Under the pieces are notes generated by a model that saw only the letters and a list, made by a program, of their open reading frames with translations, was not told the origin of the DNA and made no database searches. The translations under genes were made by a program, and so were the position numbers. DNA of 64,000 nucleotides from Natronococcus sp. AD-5 (lineage in GTDB: Archaea > Halobacteriota > Halobacteria > Halobacteriales > Natrialbaceae): NCBI RefSeq assembly GCF_030734285.1, contig NZ_CP132294.1:1-64000 (forward strand), written 5' to 3'. Below, in pieces: positions 44,358-51,860 of this stretch. Within the stretch, counting starts at the first letter, position 1; every line of letters starts with the position of its first letter.

Positions 44358-45071
44358 ATGTACGCCGTCGACCTGCACACGCACACGCGGTTCTTCCACG
44401 GTCACCGGGCGCTCGGCGACCGATTCGATCCGCTCGGCGTCCGGATGCTCGCGGAGATGGCCGACCGACGCGGCCTCGAAGGGTTCGCGACGACGAACCA
44501 CGACTACTTTACGCCGTTCGCGCCGACCGCGAGCGTGACCACGCTCCCCGGAATCGAGATCACGACCAGCCGCGGACACGTCCTCGTGATCGGCCCCGAC
44601 CCCCCCGCCGAGACGGAACCAGGGGCGCTCACCCCGGGCGAAGTCGTCGACCTGGCCCACGAGCGCGACTGCGCCGCGATCGTCGCGCACCCGTTTCGCA
44701 ACAGCACCGTTCGCGAACTCGAGGACGTCCCGTTCGACGCGATCGAGGTCAACGGAAAACACCCGCGATCGCGGCCGCTGGTGAAAGAACTGGCGGAGAA
44801 CCGGGACCTCCCGCTGGTCGGCGGCAGCGACGCCCACTACCCGTTCGAGGTGGGGCGGGCGTACACGGTCGTCGACGCCGACCGGCTGACGCCCGGGGCG
44901 CTCGTCGAGGCGATCCGCGACGGACGAGTCGACGCTCGCGTCTCCCACTCGAGATTCGACCGGCTGGTGCGCCGGGGATACCGGGCGATTCACCGCCAAA
45001 AACGAGTGATCGACGCGATCGAGCGGCCGACGCCGGGCGTGGGGACGCCGCCCGGCGAGGACTCGTCCTGA
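44358..45071 (+). CDS. PHP-domain metal-dependent phosphoesterase
   Basis: This 237-residue protein has the PHP fold: DLHTHTRFFHG (first metal ligands), then GLEGFATTNHDYFTPF, PGIEITTSRGHVLVIG, AAIVAHPFRNS and LVGGSDAHYPFEVG. It would be a trinuclear-metal phosphoesterase; PHP domains occur in polymerases, histidinol phosphatase and small nucleotide phosphatases. The ATG at 44358 is the natural start, only 56 bp from the divergent kinase start. The substrate is unknown. Confidence 0.93.
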   Translation: MYAVDLHTHTRFFHGHRALGDRFDPLGVRMLAEMADRRGLEGFATTNHDYFTPFAPTASVTTLPGIEITTSRGHVLVIGPDPPAETEPGALTPGEVVDLAHERDCAAIVAHPFRNSTVRELEDVPFDAIEVNGKHPRSRPLVKELAENRDLPLVGGSDAHYPFEVGRAYTVVDADRLTPGALVEAIRDGRVDARVSHSRFDRLVRRGYRAIHRQKRVIDAIERPTPGVGTPPGEDSS

Positions 45072-45172
45072 GTCGCTCGGGCTCCGTCTAACTCCCCGGA
45101 ATCGGTGGGCTCACCGTCCGCAATGGGAGAAACCGGCGCATTTCCGCACCCGTTGCGGATCGGCCCCGTCGG

Positions 45173-45394
45173 CTACTGCTGCGCGGATCGCCGGCCGAGG
45201 AGGTAGCCGGCCGCGAAGCTAACGCCGAGCAAAACCGCGGCGACCGGGGAGCGTCGCGACTCCGTCACCGGCGTCCCTTTCGCTCTTTCGACGCCCTCGA
45301 GTATCGGTTCGCGGAACGGGGTGTCCATTCCGACTGCAACCGCCTCTCTGACGGCGACCTCCGCCAGGGCCCGTTTGTCGATTTGTGCGGCCAT
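45173..45394 (-). CDS. small protein with C-terminal membrane helix
   Basis: This 73-residue protein has a helical N-terminal part (RALAEVAVREAVAVGMD) and one C-terminal span (AAVLLGVSFAAGYLLGRR) ending RRSAQQ. Tail-anchored layout suggests the N-terminus faces the cytoplasm. I do not recognise a family. An ATG at 45394 (MAAQIDKRAL) is preferred to the one 15 bp upstream. Confidence 0.78.
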   Translation of the reverse strand: MAAQIDKRALAEVAVREAVAVGMDTPFREPILEGVERAKGTPVTESRRSPVAAVLLGVSFAAGYLLGRRSAQQ

Positions 45395-45508
45395 ACCGGA
45401 ACCTATCACTCGAATCGATGTAGTCCTTGGGACGGGGTCTCCGCCGAGGCCAGAGCCGCGGACTCGAGCGCGGGACCTCCTGCCGAGGCGGTACCGTCGG
45501 CGGTCGCG

Positions 45509-45922
45509 TTACCCGAGCTGTTCGTCGAGTATCAGGCGCGTTTTCGTGCTCACGACCTCATCCTGGTCTCGAGCCTGCGTGATGAGATCGTTCACGCCGC
45601 GGGTGTCGGCGGCGTCGACGACGAGCACGACGTCCTGTTCGCCCGAGACCATCCAGACGAAATCGACCTCCTCCCACTCGGCCATCCGCTCCGAGACGGC
45701 CTTGGTGTCGACGTCGACCGCTACGCTGACTTCGATCATCGCCTTCACGTTTCCCGTGCGAGTCGAGATCGTGAACCGCTCGATCACGTCGTCGCCCATC
45801 ATCCGCTCGACGCGGTTCCGGACGGTCCCCTCGCTCGTTCCGACTTCGTCGGCGATCTCCGTGTACGGCGTTCGGGCGTCGCGCCGGAGCATATCGAGGA
45901 TCCGTCGATCCAGGTCGTCCAT
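45509..45922 (-). CDS. Lrp/AsnC-family transcriptional regulator
   Basis: This 137-residue regulator has an N-terminal helix-turn-helix (DDLDRRILDMLRRDARTPYTE, GTSEGTVRNRVERM) and a C-terminal ligand-binding RAM domain (FTISTRTGNVKAMIEVSVAV, EEVDFVWMVSGEQDVVLVV). Lrp-type proteins respond to amino acids. The gene is divergent from carA, with a 102-bp spacer containing two matched TACG-N5-CGTA palindromes, so it probably controls carA and itself. Confidence 0.94.
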   Translation of the reverse strand: MDDLDRRILDMLRRDARTPYTEIADEVGTSEGTVRNRVERMMGDDVIERFTISTRTGNVKAMIEVSVAVDVDTKAVSERMAEWEEVDFVWMVSGEQDVVLVVDAADTRGVNDLITQARDQDEVVSTKTRLILDEQLG

Positions 45923-45958
45923 AGAGATGCGTGACTACGGCCGACCCGCACTTACCGA

Positions 45959-45973
45959 TTACGAATTTCGTAA
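45959..45973. promoter_or_regulatory. upstream Lrp-type operator
   Basis: TTACGAATTTCGTAA is a perfect palindrome (arms TTACGAA/TTCGTAA). It contains the core TACG-N5-CGTA, which is repeated at 46012-46024. The site lies between lrp and carA, 36 bp from the lrp start codon (45922). Confidence 0.6.
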
Positions 45974-46010
45974 CTCAGCTTCGAAGGCAACACTTATCAC
46001 CGGCTATCCA

Positions 46011-46026
46011 ATACGTAGTTCGTAAT
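46011..46026. promoter_or_regulatory. start-proximal Lrp-type operator
   Basis: ATACGTAGTTCGTAAT contains the same TACG-N5-CGTA core as the site at 45959-45973 and touches the carA ATG at 46025. The core centres are 52 bp apart, about five helical turns. A TTATC box near 45994 could be the carA TATA element, between the two sites. Occupancy would block initiation. Confidence 0.55.
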
Positions 46027-47101
46027 GACAGCTGCCTACGTTGCGCTGGAGGGCGGCCACGTGATCGAGGGACGTGGTTGCGCTCCGGGGACAGCTCGTG
46101 GCGAACTCGTTTTCACGACAGCCTACACCGGCTACGAGGAGAGCCTGACCGACCCGTCCTACGAGGAACAGGTCCTGACCTTCTCGTACCCGCTGATCGG
46201 GAACTACGGCGTCCGCGAGGAGCGATTCGAGGACGACCGCGTCCACCCGCGCGCCGTGCTCGCTCGAGAACTCACCGACGACGTCGCGGCGTGGCTCGAG
46301 AGCGAGGGCGTCCCCGCCATCGACCACCTCGACACCCGCGAGGTCGTCACCGACATCCGAGACGGCGGGGCGATGAAGTGCGGGATCGCCGTCGGCGAGG
46401 GCGTCACCGAGGAGGACGCGCTGGCCGAACTCGAGGCCTGCAAGGGAATGAGCGAACACACCGAAATCGGCGCCCAGGTCAGCGTCGACGACCCCGTCGT
46501 CCGCGGCGCCGACAACGACGGCGCGACGGTCGCGCTGATCGACTGCGGCGCGAAGGGCTCGATCGTCGACTCGCTGCTCGCCCGCGACGCGACGGTTCAC
46601 GTCCTGCCGCACGACGCGAGCGCCGAGGACGTCGAGGCGGTCGATCCCGACGTCCTGTTCATCTCGAACGGCCCCGGCGACCCGGCCAACTACGAGCAGG
46701 CGGTCGCGCTCGTCGAGGAATTCGTCGACGACACGCCCGTCGCCGGCATCTGTCTCGGTCAGCAGATCGTCGCCCGCGCGCTCGGCGGCACCACCGAGAA
46801 GATGGCGTTCGGCCACCGCGGCGTCAACCAGCCGGTGCTCGACCTCGAGTCCGGCCGGGTCGTCATGACGACCCAGAACCACGGTTACACGGTCGGCGAA
46901 CCCGGCGAGCACCTCGAGGTCTCCCAGATCAACGTCAACGACGACACGCCGGAGGGCCTCGACGGGACCGAGTACGACGTTATCACCCGACAGTACCACC
47001 CCGAAGCCAACCCCGGTCCGGAGGACACCCTCGACTTCTTCGACGACGTCCTCGCAATGGCCGGCGACCGAAGTCAGCGAGCCGTTCCCGCCGACGACTG
47101 A
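46025..47101 (+). CDS. carA: carbamoyl-phosphate synthase small subunit
   Basis: This 358-residue glutaminase subunit supplies ammonia to CarB for carbamoyl phosphate (arginine and pyrimidine synthesis). The N-terminal domain begins AAYVALEGGHVIEGRGCAPG. The class-I glutaminase has the nucleophile Cys in AGICLGQQIVARALGG and His-Glu in YHPEANPGPED. carB is not the next gene. The ATG directly follows an operator-like palindrome, which supports leaderless translation and repression by the divergent Lrp regulator. Confidence 0.95.
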   Translation: MTAAYVALEGGHVIEGRGCAPGTARGELVFTTAYTGYEESLTDPSYEEQVLTFSYPLIGNYGVREERFEDDRVHPRAVLARELTDDVAAWLESEGVPAIDHLDTREVVTDIRDGGAMKCGIAVGEGVTEEDALAELEACKGMSEHTEIGAQVSVDDPVVRGADNDGATVALIDCGAKGSIVDSLLARDATVHVLPHDASAEDVEAVDPDVLFISNGPGDPANYEQAVALVEEFVDDTPVAGICLGQQIVARALGGTTEKMAFGHRGVNQPVLDLESGRVVMTTQNHGYTVGEPGEHLEVSQINVNDDTPEGLDGTEYDVITRQYHPEANPGPEDTLDFFDDVLAMAGDRSQRAVPADD

Positions 47102-47174
47102 TCGCCGGCGCCGTTCTCGACGTTCCGTGTTGCCGTGCTCGTATCGCGAGCCGTGCCGCTCCGTCGACGATCGA

Positions 47175-47924
47175 TCACTCGAATCCGTAGGTGACGGTCA
47201 CCGACGCGGTGACGCTCACGGGATCGGCGTCGATCTCCGTCGGCGGCCCGTCGGCGGCGTCGTCCTCGGCGACCTCGCGGGCGTCGAGGTAGACCGTATC
47301 CAGCCGAACGTCGCCGGTTTCGACCGACTTCGTCCCGGCGATCGTGACGCCGCGGTTGTCGGCGATGTGTCGGGCCTCGTCGTCCGCGTTCGCCAGCGCG
47401 TCGTCGAGCGCTTCGTCGCGGATCTCGTCGCGCGTCTCCTCCTGCAGGCTGAAGGTCACCCGACCGACGTCGTCGGCTCCGGCGGCGGTCAGTTCGTCGA
47501 TGATTTCGCCGATACGGCCGACGTCGTCGATCGTGAGCTGGAACGAGTGCCGGCCTTCGTATCCCTCCGGGTCGCCGTCCCTTCCGCGCCGAGGGTGGAC
47601 GCGGTACCGTCCCTCCTCGACGTTCTCCTCGGGGATCTCGAGGTCGTCGAACGCCTCGCGAAGCGCGTCGGCCTGTGCGGCTAACTCGTCGGTGACCTCC
47701 TCGGCGGTGTCGCCGCTCGCTTCGACGCCGACGCTGAGGCTCGCCGCGTCGGGGTCGGCCGTGGCCTCGCCGGTGGCGCTGACGACGATTTCGTTGTCGT
47801 TGCTGTCGTGGGTGGTCTGCGTCATCGATCCCGGGTCGTCGCTTCCGATCGCGCTCGTCACGCAGCCGGCCGTCGTCGCCGCGGCGGCGACGCCCGATCC
47901 CGCGAGGAACTGTCGTCGGTTCAT
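47175..47924 (-). CDS. SIMPL-domain (DUF541) lipoprotein
   Basis: This 249-residue secreted protein has an N-terminal Tat-type signal (MNRRQFLAGSGVAAAATTAG) with lipobox ending in C, then a SIMPL domain (about 50-245): EIVVSATGEATADPDAASLS, SFQLTIDDVGRIGEIIDELT and VSVTASVTVTYGFE. SIMPL domains occur in outer-membrane or periplasmic proteins of unknown function. The ATG at 47924 is used because MRSY 12 bp earlier precedes no better signal. Confidence 0.92.
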   Translation of the reverse strand: MNRRQFLAGSGVAAAATTAGCVTSAIGSDDPGSMTQTTHDSNDNEIVVSATGEATADPDAASLSVGVEASGDTAEEVTDELAAQADALREAFDDLEIPEENVEEGRYRVHPRRGRDGDPEGYEGRHSFQLTIDDVGRIGEIIDELTAAGADDVGRVTFSLQEETRDEIRDEALDDALANADDEARHIADNRGVTIAGTKSVETGDVRLDTVYLDAREVAEDDAADGPPTEIDADPVSVTASVTVTYGFE

Positions 47925-48043
47925 GTAAGAGCGCACACGTGGCAGGGGAATAACACTACCTTTAGCTCAAACGGCTCTTTGAGCTTCGTGCGGTCGGGAG
48001 AGACTTCTTGTCCGTTCGCGTAGACCGTTCCCTCACGCTACGC

Positions 48044-48904
48044 ATGCCGGGCGATCGTCTGCTCGTCCCCGTCGCGAACCCGGAAACCGCGGATCGGCTA
48101 CTCGACACCGCGGTCGATATCGCCGCCGACCGCGACCCCGAGATCCTCGTGCTCACCGTCGTCACCGTACCGATGCAACTGTCGCTCGAGCAGGCTCGCA
48201 GGGAGTTCGATATCGACGAGCGGGAGGCGCTGGTCGACGACGCGGTCGAACGCGTTCGCGGCTACGGCACCTCGGCGACCGGCCGGATCCGGTTCGGACG
48301 CAGCGTCGCGGGCGGCATCTGCGGCGTCGCATCGGCGGAAGGCGTCGAGACGATCCTGCTCGGCTGGCACGGCCGTCCCCGCCGCCGGGACATCGTCCTC
48401 GGGAGTCACATCGACGACGTGCTGGCCGACGCGCCGTGTGACGTCCTCGTCAAGCGGATCGATCGCGACCGGCTGGCCGTCTCGTCCGTGCTCGTCCCCG
48501 TCGCCGGCGGCCCCAACACCGAGTTCGCCGCGGAAACCGCCGGCGCGATCGCTCGCGCGCACGGCGCGCGAATCGAACTCGTGACCGTCGTTCCCGACCG
48601 CGAGGAGGCGACCGTCGCCGAAGCGCGGGACCTCCTCAACCGGACGACGCCCGCGCTGGGGGCCGTCGAATCGGTCGAACAGACCGTCCTCGAGGGAGCG
48701 GTCGTCGAAACGATCGTCGACCGCTCGGCCGCACACGACGTGACCGTCGTCGGCGCGGCCGAGGGCGGGCACCTCCGGCGCGCACTCGTCGGCGACGTAT
48801 CCGAAGCGATCGCTCGCGAAGCCGAAGGTGCCGTTCTCATGACCAAGCGAAAGCAGGGCGTTTCGGACGCGCTGTGGCGACGGATTCGGAATCGACTGCG
48901 GTGA
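48044..48904 (+). CDS. two-domain universal stress protein
   Basis: This 286-residue protein contains two UspA-like domains. The first is about 4-140 (RLLVPVANPETADRLLDTAV, ILLGWHGRPRR); the second is about 148-275 (SSVLVPVAGGPNTEFAAETA, VTVVGAAEGG). The second domain looks more degenerate. UspA domains bind ATP or other nucleotides under stress. The ATG at 48044 (MPGDRLLVPVANPE) is used because the upstream GTG-type extension is unlike the family. It is convergent with the GDPD gene at 48977. Confidence 0.91.
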   Translation: MPGDRLLVPVANPETADRLLDTAVDIAADRDPEILVLTVVTVPMQLSLEQARREFDIDEREALVDDAVERVRGYGTSATGRIRFGRSVAGGICGVASAEGVETILLGWHGRPRRRDIVLGSHIDDVLADAPCDVLVKRIDRDRLAVSSVLVPVAGGPNTEFAAETAGAIARAHGARIELVTVVPDREEATVAEARDLLNRTTPALGAVESVEQTVLEGAVVETIVDRSAAHDVTVVGAAEGGHLRRALVGDVSEAIAREAEGAVLMTKRKQGVSDALWRRIRNRLR

Positions 48905-48976
48905 CGACCCGAACGAACCGCTCGAACCGTCCCGCGACGGGGCCGTGCCGGCGAACGGTGCCCGCTCGGACGGTCG

Positions 48977-49792
48977 TTACGACTCGCCGCGCAGAACCTC
49001 GTACGCGTAATCGGGACGGTTCGTGACGAGAACGTCGAAATCGATCTCGAGAACGTCGCGGATGGTCTGTCTCGTATCGACGAGCTTCCAGACCCCTGCG
49101 GTGATCGATTCGTCCCGGGCCGCGCTGACGAAGTTCGAGACGCCGCGCGGGGCGTAATGGCTGAACACCAGATCCGCGCCACACGCTGTAGCCTCGTCCA
49201 CCAACCCTGGCGTCGGAAGGGAGCCGATCAGCCCCGTCGTAACGCCGGCGTCCCGAGCCGGCTCGAGCGCCGACTCGTCGAAGGCGATGACCGCCGACTG
49301 ATCGAGCAACCCGTGATCGGCGACGGTCTCGATTACCGAGTCGGTGTACCCGGGTGCTTTCAGCTCGAGGTAGACCGTCACGTCGGTGCTCGCGAGTTCC
49401 GCGAGCCCCTGCGACAGCGTGAGCAGCGGCTCGCCGTCGATCGTCGCCCCGTCGATCTCGTCCCACGTGGTGTTCTGGATCCATCCTCGACCCGTCGAAT
49501 CCCAGTCCAGGATCGGATCGTGAAACAACACGAGTTCGCCGTCGAGGGTCCGTCGCACGTCGAGCTCGACGCCGTCGACGCCGACCGCGAGCGCCTCGCG
49601 GATGGCCGCTCTCGTATTCGGCGGTGCCAGCCCTTCCGCGCCGCGGTGGCCGACGACCCGCGGCGACTCGCTCGTCACTGACCCGGTGGCGATCAGCGGT
49701 GCGAGCCCCCAGATCGACGCCGTCGAGAGCCCGGTGCCGAGTCCGGCCAGTACGCGTCGGCGAGAGAGCGATACGCGCGAACGGCTGGACAT
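48977..49792 (-). CDS. glycerophosphodiester phosphodiesterase, Tat-exported
   Basis: This 271-residue protein has a Tat signal (LSRRRVLAGLGTGLSTA) and a GDPD TIM barrel. VVGHRGAEGLAPPNTRAAI has the catalytic His, GVELDVRRTLDGELVLFHD has the acid pair and second His, and VTVYLELKAPG a further Glu. It would hydrolyse glycerophosphodiesters outside the cell or degrade phospholipid headgroups. No lipobox is visible, so it may be soluble after export. It is convergent with the USP gene. Confidence 0.92.
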   Translation of the reverse strand: MSSRSRVSLSRRRVLAGLGTGLSTASIWGLAPLIATGSVTSESPRVVGHRGAEGLAPPNTRAAIREALAVGVDGVELDVRRTLDGELVLFHDPILDWDSTGRGWIQNTTWDEIDGATIDGEPLLTLSQGLAELASTDVTVYLELKAPGYTDSVIETVADHGLLDQSAVIAFDESALEPARDAGVTTGLIGSLPTPGLVDEATACGADLVFSHYAPRGVSNFVSAARDESITAGVWKLVDTRQTIRDVLEIDFDVLVTNRPDYAYEVLRGES

Positions 49793-49900
49793 TCCGTTTG
49801 GGACAGAGTAAGTACATCTACATGAACGTTCGTTTCTCGCGATACCGTCACCGATTTGAGAGGCGGAACTTCTTTGCTGTATCCTGACGTCTTCGCACCC

Positions 49901-50260
49901 GTGAATCGGCTCGAACGCATCTCGAACGGATTCCGTCGCCGTCCCGTTCTCACCCTCTTCGCGCTCTTCGGGTCCCTCCCGATCGGCCTCGCGGCGTTTT
50001 CATTTCGACAGCCGATCGCCGTTCCGTCCCCGCTGCTCGGCTTCCTCGAGGTGCTGTTCCGATTGCTCGTCTACGCGCCGGTCGCTGCGGTCAAGTCGTT
50101 TCTGTTCGAGCCCCTCGGACTCGACGTGCTTTTCGCGATTCCCGGCTTCGAGCAAGCGATGGTGTTCACCGTCCTGGTCGGGTTTTACTACGGTCTCAGT
50201 CTCGGCATCGTTCGCGTCGGATCCCGCGTTCGCGCTCGCGTCGAGACGGGCCGCGCGTGA
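49901..50260 (+). CDS. small hydrophobic membrane protein
   Basis: A GTG start at 49901 (VNRLERISNGFRRRPVL) gives 119 residues with three to four hydrophobic stretches (LTLFALFGSLPIGLAAF, LLGFLEVLFRLLVYAPVAAV, AMVFTVLVGFYYGLSLGIV). An earlier TTG at 49856 adds 15 residues but has no clear advantage. No family is recognised. It is divergent from the GDPD gene. Confidence 0.72.
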   Translation: MNRLERISNGFRRRPVLTLFALFGSLPIGLAAFSFRQPIAVPSPLLGFLEVLFRLLVYAPVAAVKSFLFEPLGLDVLFAIPGFEQAMVFTVLVGFYYGLSLGIVRVGSRVRARVETGRA

Positions 50261-50367
50261 GGTTCGCAAATCGGTTCTGGCGTTCTCCTTCGGTTCGAGC
50301 ACCCTCGCCGAGGCAGAGACCACCTTCGCTACGCGGATCCTCGATTTTTGTTCTCGCTTGGCTCGAG

Positions 50368-50595
50368 TTATTCGGCGGCGTACGAGTCGTACTCCCCCTG
50401 GTACACGACCAGACCCGTCTCCGTACGGATGTTGAGGCGAGCAAACCTCGTTTCGAGCGGCGAACTGGGCTCCGGCTCGCCGTTTACCGAGACGCCGAGT
50501 TCCCCTCCGTCGTCGTACAGGTAGAGCGTATCGTCTCCCGTGATCTCCTGATCGAGTCGTCCCTCGAGATACTTTCCGTCGACGGAAAGCCCGAT
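50368..50595 (-). pseudogene. detached C-terminus of the lipoprotein at 50596
   Basis: Directly after the TGA that ends the gene at 50596-51519, the same reading frame stays open for 75 codons and reads as a protein: IGLSVDGKYLEGRLDQEITG, LYLYDDGGELGVSVNGEPEP and RLNIRTETGLVVYQGEYDS, then a TAA. This looks like the true C-terminal domain of the lipoprotein, cut off by one in-frame stop. Strain-specific mutation, readthrough or sequencing error are possible. Confidence 0.6.
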
Positions 50596-51495
50596 TCATG
50601 CTCCCGCCGGAATCGGTTCCCCCTGATCTACCGTCACGGTGAACGATTCGCCGTCCGCGGCCGGTTCGATCGACAGCTCGAGGGCGCGCTCCTCGGCCTC
50701 GTCGACCCAGTCGGGTTCGTCGAGGGTCGTTTCTCCGACGTCGTCGAACGTCGCCGATTCGGTTACCACCGCCGGTCCGTCGAACCCCTCGCCTTCCAGT
50801 TCGTACCGATAGCCGACGACCCCCGCCTCCGAAACGACGATGGACGCCTCGAGTTCGTCGTATCGGGCCATGTGACTGTTCGACCGAGCGCCCTCGAGTG
50901 CGGTTACGTCGATCACGTCGACTGCCTCGAAGACGACGACCGATGTGCCGTCGCGCTCGACCAGTTCCGACGCCTTGAACATCGCGGCATCGATCAGCGC
51001 ACCGAGCGTATCGGAGCCGTCGACGTCCTCGGCCATCTGGGATCGGTTTCCTATCAGATATCGTTCGTCGACGCCGTTCGAATTCCGGACGAGAACGTCG
51101 GTCCCATCGTTCGCGGAATCTGTCCACGCGGTCGTGGTCAAGTGCTCGTCGCCGGTCTCCAAGAGCAGATCATCACCGTCGCCGGTGATCGTTATCTCCT
51201 CTTCGGTCGTAAACGTCTCCGACCTCTCGAACGTTTTGACTACCTGAAACGACCCCGCCGCTGCCAGACGATCCTCGTGGACGGACGCCAGATTGCGACG
51301 AAATCCATCCTGATCGACGCTCTCGGGATACTCGAACGTCTCGAGCGTCAACTCCTGTTCGTCACCGCTTTCACTCTCGGGTTCGCCATCATCCGTTCCA
51401 TCGGGATCGGACGACTGCGTGTCTCCGTCACTGGTGCATCCGGCAGCTATCGTTAGCAGCGAAACGCCCGCGGTGAGTGCCGTTCTTCTGTGCAT
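50596..51495 (-). CDS. DUF7537-like haloarchaeal lipoprotein, shortened
   Basis: This 299-residue protein starts MHRRTALTAGVSLLTIAAG followed by the lipobox Cys, so it is exported and lipid-anchored. The mature part is acidic with a long beta-rich domain (FQVVKTFERSETFTTEEEIT, RYLIGNRSQMAEDVDG, SIVVSEAGVVGYRYELEG) that resembles haloarchaeal DUF7537 lipoproteins, as I recall them. It ends VDQGEPIPAGA at a TGA, and the frame continues as sensible protein to 50368. The intact gene would therefore be about 374 codons. The function is unknown. Confidence 0.8.
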   Translation of the reverse strand: MHRRTALTAGVSLLTIAAGCTSDGDTQSSDPDGTDDGEPESESGDEQELTLETFEYPESVDQDGFRRNLASVHEDRLAAAGSFQVVKTFERSETFTTEEEITITGDGDDLLLETGDEHLTTTAWTDSANDGTDVLVRNSNGVDERYLIGNRSQMAEDVDGSDTLGALIDAAMFKASELVERDGTSVVVFEAVDVIDVTALEGARSNSHMARYDELEASIVVSEAGVVGYRYELEGEGFDGPAVVTESATFDDVGETTLDEPDWVDEAEERALELSIEPAADGESFTVTVDQGEPIPAGA

Positions 51496-51860
51496 ACACC
51501 TTTCTGCTAACCTACACATTATATCCTTACTGAAAATCTTCTATATTGACATACTCACCGAAACCACATCCGTTAATAATCTGTATCGTGCATACGGTGT
51601 ACTCTGACCATAACGTTCTTATCATAAGATACTTTATGTAAGTGGTGAGGGCCGTAAGAGAACGGCAAAGAATCAGACGGGAGTTCCTTTGCGTTTCGGT
51701 TCCGTCCCGCTCAATAAGTCTTTCCGTAATCCAAACTCGAGCGGGAAACCGTTCGCTCCTCATAGCGAGAATCCGCTTTACGCCGTTTCGTCCTCTCTCG
51801 TGCCTAAAACATCGAGAGACGCCTCCCGTCTTCCGAACGTCACGGGTACCTACGCTTCGT
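51496..51860. other. AT-rich intergenic region
   Basis: A 365-bp low-GC spacer upstream of the lipoprotein gene and downstream of purH. It contains CTTATCATAAG (51618-51628), a perfect palindrome around a central C, and several TATA-like stretches (ATTATATCC near 51526, ACTTTATG near 51631). No protein frame is convincing. It probably holds the lipoprotein promoter. Confidence 0.5.

Noticed and set aside
51527-51763. 78-codon minus-strand frame upstream of the lipoprotein gene
   Set aside because: It lies in AT-rich promoter-like DNA and has no protein-like pattern.
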